From: Methanobacteriota archaeon
Lineage (GTDB): Archaea; Hydrothermarchaeota; Hydrothermarchaeia; Hydrothermarchaeales; BMS3B
Reading direction: 5' to 3'
DNA: 7,876 nt
NCBI GenBank assembly: GCA_003229935.1
Contig: QIGD01000109.1
Coordinates: 1-7,876 of the forward strand
This document shows positions 6,013-7,876 of this stretch, one piece after another (the first letter of the stretch is position 1; each line of letters starts with the position of its first letter). A program made the position numbers and the translations under genes. The notes beneath the pieces were generated by a model. The model searched no databases. It was given only the letters and a program-made list of their open reading frames with translations, and was not told the origin of the DNA.

Positions 6013-6501
6013 TCAATTCAATGATGAAAATTTCTCTTTGAGCTGGATGTAATCATGCTTTATCTTCTTAAGAGACTCCATGAGCACATACCGTGCTGCC
6101 GTAAGTCTACCATAGTCCAGCCTCTCAGCCTCTTTTATCATCCTCTCGAGGGTTTTCTCAGGTATTTCTGAGCTTTTTGATAGCTCTTCAATATCAGCTT
6201 TCAGAAGGTCATTGGCATACTTTATTCCTGAAGCAATAAGCTGCTCCTTCCTCTTGGCACCTATCCCCAGAACGTCATCGAGCTCCACAATTTTTTCCTG
6301 CTGCTGGGGAACCTCGATTCCTTCTTTAACCTTAATGTATACCACAGGCGAGCTTATAAGAGGATGCTCAATCCTGTACGCAAAAACTACATCTTTATTG
6401 ACAGTCAACCTGTCAGTAAGTATATTACAGAATGTATGGTCTTCACCTGCGAGCTCAAATTCAAGTTCTTCATTGGCCTCTTTAATAACTTTTATCTGCA
6501 T
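6013..6501 (-). CDS. rpoL: RNA polymerase subunit L with an inserted helix-hairpin-helix domain
   Basis: A 162-residue protein against about 90 for typical archaeal RpoL, the small partner of subunit D in polymerase assembly. Residues 1-62 are the normal RpoL fold: ELEFELAGEDHTFCNIL, DVVFAYRIEHPL, then VVYIKVKEG. Residues about 72-128 are foreign to RpoL: VELDDVLGIGAKRKEQLIASG, then DLLKADIEELSKSSEIPEKTLERMI, the pattern of a RadA/Rad51 N-terminal helix-hairpin-helix domain. Residues 130-160 (LTAARYVLMESLKKIKHDYIQLKEK) resemble the C-terminal helix of RpoL, so the extra domain seems inserted, not simply appended. ATG at 6501 follows GGTGG (6506-6510). It lies 10 bases after csl4 and one base before the RNase III-like gene. 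The RpoL call is firm; the insertion reading is an inference. Confidence 0.92.
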   Translation of the reverse strand: MQIKVIKEANEELEFELAGEDHTFCNILTDRLTVNKDVVFAYRIEHPLISSPVVYIKVKEGIEVPQQQEKIVELDDVLGIGAKRKEQLIASGIKYANDLLKADIEELSKSSEIPEKTLERMIKEAERLDYGRLTAARYVLMESLKKIKHDYIQLKEKFSSLN

Positions 6502-6511
6502 TTCTTACCAC

Positions 6512-7075
6512 CTAGACATTTCCATTACCATAATCAGAGCTGCACTTCCTGCTTTCAATAGAGGAGCAGTTTGGACATTTTAGCTTACCATTTTCAAGCT
6601 CCAAAGCTATATTGCACTTGGAACAATAAGCCTTAATTATTCCAAGGTCTTTTTCAACCGTACCTAGAGATATAGGATGCCTTTTTATGTCGACAACCTT
6701 GGCCTTGACAATATCTCCTCCTGAAAACTCCATGCTTATGTCCTGAACATAGCTCGACTTTGCTCTGGAAATATGAATTGTACCTATTGTATCTGGCAGC
6801 TCTCTCGGATTGCCCAAGAGCCTTATGACTCTAACCACACCAAACTGCTGTTTTACATCCAGAATCTTGCCTATAACTATATCCCCCACCTTTGGTTCAG
6901 GAATGATATTTGTCCGTGGCTCAACAATTATCTTTCTTTCTTTCATGTCAATTTTAAGAGTTCCAGTCATAGCAGAGTAGACCTTTCCATCGTCCTCATA
7001 TGTCCCTTTCCCTGGCATGAACTCCTCCGCAAATCCAAGCTCTGTTCCAGGAAGAACAAAGTCATCACTTTCCAT
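6512..7075 (-). CDS. csl4: Exosome RNA-binding subunit Csl4
   Basis: A 187-residue cap subunit of the archaeal RNA exosome, which binds RNA and directs it to the Rrp41-Rrp42 core. The N-terminal domain (8-58) starts with VLPGTELGFAEEFMPGKGTY, the family signature. An S1 RNA-binding domain follows (61-139; KVGDIVIGKILDV, then IGTIHISRAK). A C-terminal zinc ribbon has Cys 151 and 154 (CSKC) and Cys 167 and 170 (CPNC). Length is normal. The ATG lies one base after the stop codon of the methyltransferase and is preceded by AAGGAGG (7083-7089) at seven bases, the strongest ribosome site of the cluster. Linkage with rpoL and the methyltransferase fits a conserved euryarchaeal arrangement, joining RNA decay with transcription. 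Confidence 0.95.
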   Translation of the reverse strand: MESDDFVLPGTELGFAEEFMPGKGTYEDDGKVYSAMTGTLKIDMKERKIIVEPRTNIIPEPKVGDIVIGKILDVKQQFGVVRVIRLLGNPRELPDTIGTIHISRAKSSYVQDISMEFSGGDIVKAKVVDIKRHPISLGTVEKDLGIIKAYCSKCNIALELENGKLKCPNCSSIESRKCSSDYGNGNV

Positions 7076-7076
7076 T

Positions 7077-7679
7077 CTAATTCCTCCTTATTCTATATAT
7101 ATCTACAAGAATTGTTTTTCTATCTTTTTCATGGAACTTATAGCTTCTGGGCAATATGAAGCTCACAGGAAGTATTTCCAGTTCACTTGCCCTTAAACCT
7201 TTAACAAATTTTATAATAAAATCTCTCGTTTCTCTTTTGTGCATGGAATAAACCACATCTGCAATTTCTAAAGCTTTTTCGAGAAAGGCTCTGTCAGCCC
7301 TCCGCCAGTGAACTCCAAAGGGAGGATTCTGAAGCACTATATCAGCCTTGCCTGTAATCTTTCTTATATCCGAATTGTTAAATACAATATTGCCAAGAGA
7401 AAACTTTTCAGCATTTTCTTCAGCAATGTTTATAGCCTCTTCATCTATATCAACAAGAACAACCTTCCTTGCTCCAAGAAGAGCAGCTCCTATGCCAAGA
7501 ATCCCAGGGCCACAACCTAAGTCATAGATGACCTTATTATAAATATCTTTCCTGAGAGATGCTATATTCAAAAGTTCTGCAGCAACAGTTGCCGGAGTTG
7601 TATACTGCTCCAGTTTTATATTAGGAGTCCTGAAACCATCCAGCTTTTCAAGAATTATCTCAAGTTCCTTCTTCTTCAT
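7077..7679 (-). CDS. METTL5-like N6-adenine RNA methyltransferase
   Basis: A 200-residue cytoplasmic SAM-dependent methyltransferase. KLEQYTTPATVAAELL (22-37) is the family's N-terminal signature, DLGCGPGILGIGAALLGA (53-70) is SAM motif I, VDIDEEAI (77-84) holds the ribose-binding acidic residue, and NPPFG (118-122) is the catalytic NPPF motif of N6-adenine methylases, followed by HWRRADRAFLEKAL. It is the archaeal counterpart of METTL5, which methylates one adenosine in small-subunit rRNA; the same target is likely here but not shown. Length is normal. It is the first gene of the minus-strand cluster, one base before csl4. ATG is preceded by TTAATTAAGGC with no strong ribosome site, consistent with a short or absent leader from the promoter at 7705-7714. 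Confidence 0.9.
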   Translation of the reverse strand: MKKKELEIILEKLDGFRTPNIKLEQYTTPATVAAELLNIASLRKDIYNKVIYDLGCGPGILGIGAALLGARKVVLVDIDEEAINIAEENAEKFSLGNIVFNNSDIRKITGKADIVLQNPPFGVHWRRADRAFLEKALEIADVVYSMHKRETRDFIIKFVKGLRASELEILPVSFILPRSYKFHEKDRKTILVDIYRIRRN

Positions 7680-7704
7680 GCCTTAATTAAAAAGTTTACC
7701 TTTG

Positions 7705-7714
7705 TTAATATTAA
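7705..7714. promoter_or_regulatory. Palindromic TATA-like element between divergent genes
   Basis: TTAATATTAA is a perfect palindrome placed so that a start about 25 bases to either side would fall near 7684 on the minus strand, just before the methyltransferase ATG (7679), and near 7735 on the plus strand, shortly before the ATG at 7748. One element could therefore serve both genes. CACATATAGTGTG (7733-7745) beside the plus-strand start is an imperfect inverted repeat and might be an operator. Both assignments are by eye. Confidence 0.4.
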
Positions 7715-7747
7715 AAGTTCGAGATAGTTCAACACATATAGTGTGAT

Positions 7748-7840
7748 ATGGTGGGAAAACTTTTCATTGTCGCAATCCATGGTGCAGGTCAATCACCCAC
7801 GACTAAAGTCGTGGGCTTGTCTCGTGAGAGACAAGGGTAA
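7748..7840 (+). pseudogene. 5' end of an unidentified host gene cut off by a tnpB element
   Basis: An ATG at 7748 opens the frame MVGKLFIVAIHGAGQS, which looks like a hydrophobic first strand followed by a glycine loop. The frame then runs into the tnpB-type hairpins and stops at 7838-7840. The last 15 or so codons thus come from the element, and host sequence probably ends around 7790-7795. I do not recognise the gene: HGAG-type loops occur in alpha/beta hydrolases and, as HGGAG, in plant-type asparaginases, but 14 residues are too few. The promoter-like element at 7705-7714 supports a real gene start. If the rest of the gene is found beyond the element, insertion is confirmed; otherwise this may be a chance frame. 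Confidence 0.4.
7796..7835 (-). ncRNA. Two adjacent hairpins, likely 3' part of a TnpB guide RNA (reRNA/omega RNA)
   Basis: CCCACGACTAAAGTCGTGGG (7796-7815) folds into a stem of 8 to 9 pairs, and CTTGTCTC-GTGA-GAGACAAG (7816-7835) into a second stem of 8 pairs directly next to it. On the minus strand the two hairpins span the end of the tnpB frame and are followed by TGATTGACC, then host-like sequence. In IS200/IS605 elements this region makes the scaffold of the guide RNA, and the bases just past the element end (here running down from about 7790) act as the guide. The exact element end and guide length are inferred. Confidence 0.6.
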
Positions 7841-7876
7841 CAGGTTGATTAGGAGGCATTGAAAAATGCAGAAGTT
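7803..7876 (-). mobile_element. tnpB: 3' end of a tnpB gene (IS200/IS605 family), enters from the right edge
   Basis: On the minus strand, from the window edge, the frame reads NQPVTLVSHETSPRL and stops at TAG (7803-7805), inside the first hairpin. The VTLVxxETSPRL ending, with its last codons encoded by the hairpin, resembles the C-terminus of IS1341-type archaeal TnpB proteins as I recall them. Only 23 codons are visible, so the state of the rest of the gene, including its catalytic residues, is unknown. No evidence for a linked tnpA is inside the window. Confidence 0.6.

Noticed and set aside
6212..6583. Plus-strand open frames opposite rpoL and csl4
   Set aside because: Antisense to clearly conserved genes, no motif and no promoter; treated as chance frames.
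225..7818. A CRISPR array based on the repeated hairpin
   Set aside because: Only two copies 7.5 kb apart, and they match tnpB element ends; there is no regular spacing and no cas gene.

Overview
The window is archaeal, with about 7.5 kb of ordinary chromosomal genes bracketed by remnants of TnpB-type (IS200/IS605, IS1341-like) elements. Archaeal marks are genes for RNA polymerase subunit L, exosome subunit Csl4, transcription factor S, a METTL5-like N6-adenine methyltransferase and a short ThiI; GGTG/GGAGG ribosome sites; and TATA-like boxes about 25 bases before several starts. The moderately AT-rich sequence and the CopA plus Lrp/TRASH pair suit a euryarchaeon, perhaps near Archaeoglobi, but I cannot place it more exactly.

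Layout. 1-182 (-): internal tnpB fragment running off the left edge, followed by a tnpB-type end hairpin (225-248) and a TATA-like box. 319-3050 (-): thioredoxin-like gene translationally coupled to a Cu(I) P-type ATPase (copA). 3081-3638 (+): divergent Lrp-type regulator with a C-terminal TRASH metal-binding domain. 3686-4816 (+): thiI. 4835-7679 (-): a six-gene information-processing cluster, transcribed in the order METTL5-like methyltransferase, csl4, rpoL, RNase III-like protein, Nudix hydrolase, tfs. 7748 onward (+): the first codons of an unidentified gene that seems to be cut off by the 3' end of another tnpB element (7796-7876, -).

How they work together. Copper entering the cell would be sensed by the TRASH regulator, whose start lies only 30 bases from copA, and exported by CopA; the co-translated thioredoxin-like protein may handle thiol or copper redox chemistry. 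The minus-strand cluster joins transcription (RpoL, TFS), RNA decay (Csl4, perhaps the RNase III-like protein) and rRNA methylation. ThiI makes 4-thiouridine in tRNA.

Most notable points: RpoL carries what looks like a helix-hairpin-helix domain inserted before its last helix; and the gene block is flanked by near-identical tnpB-type hairpins in the same orientation, the right-hand one apparently sitting inside a host gene.
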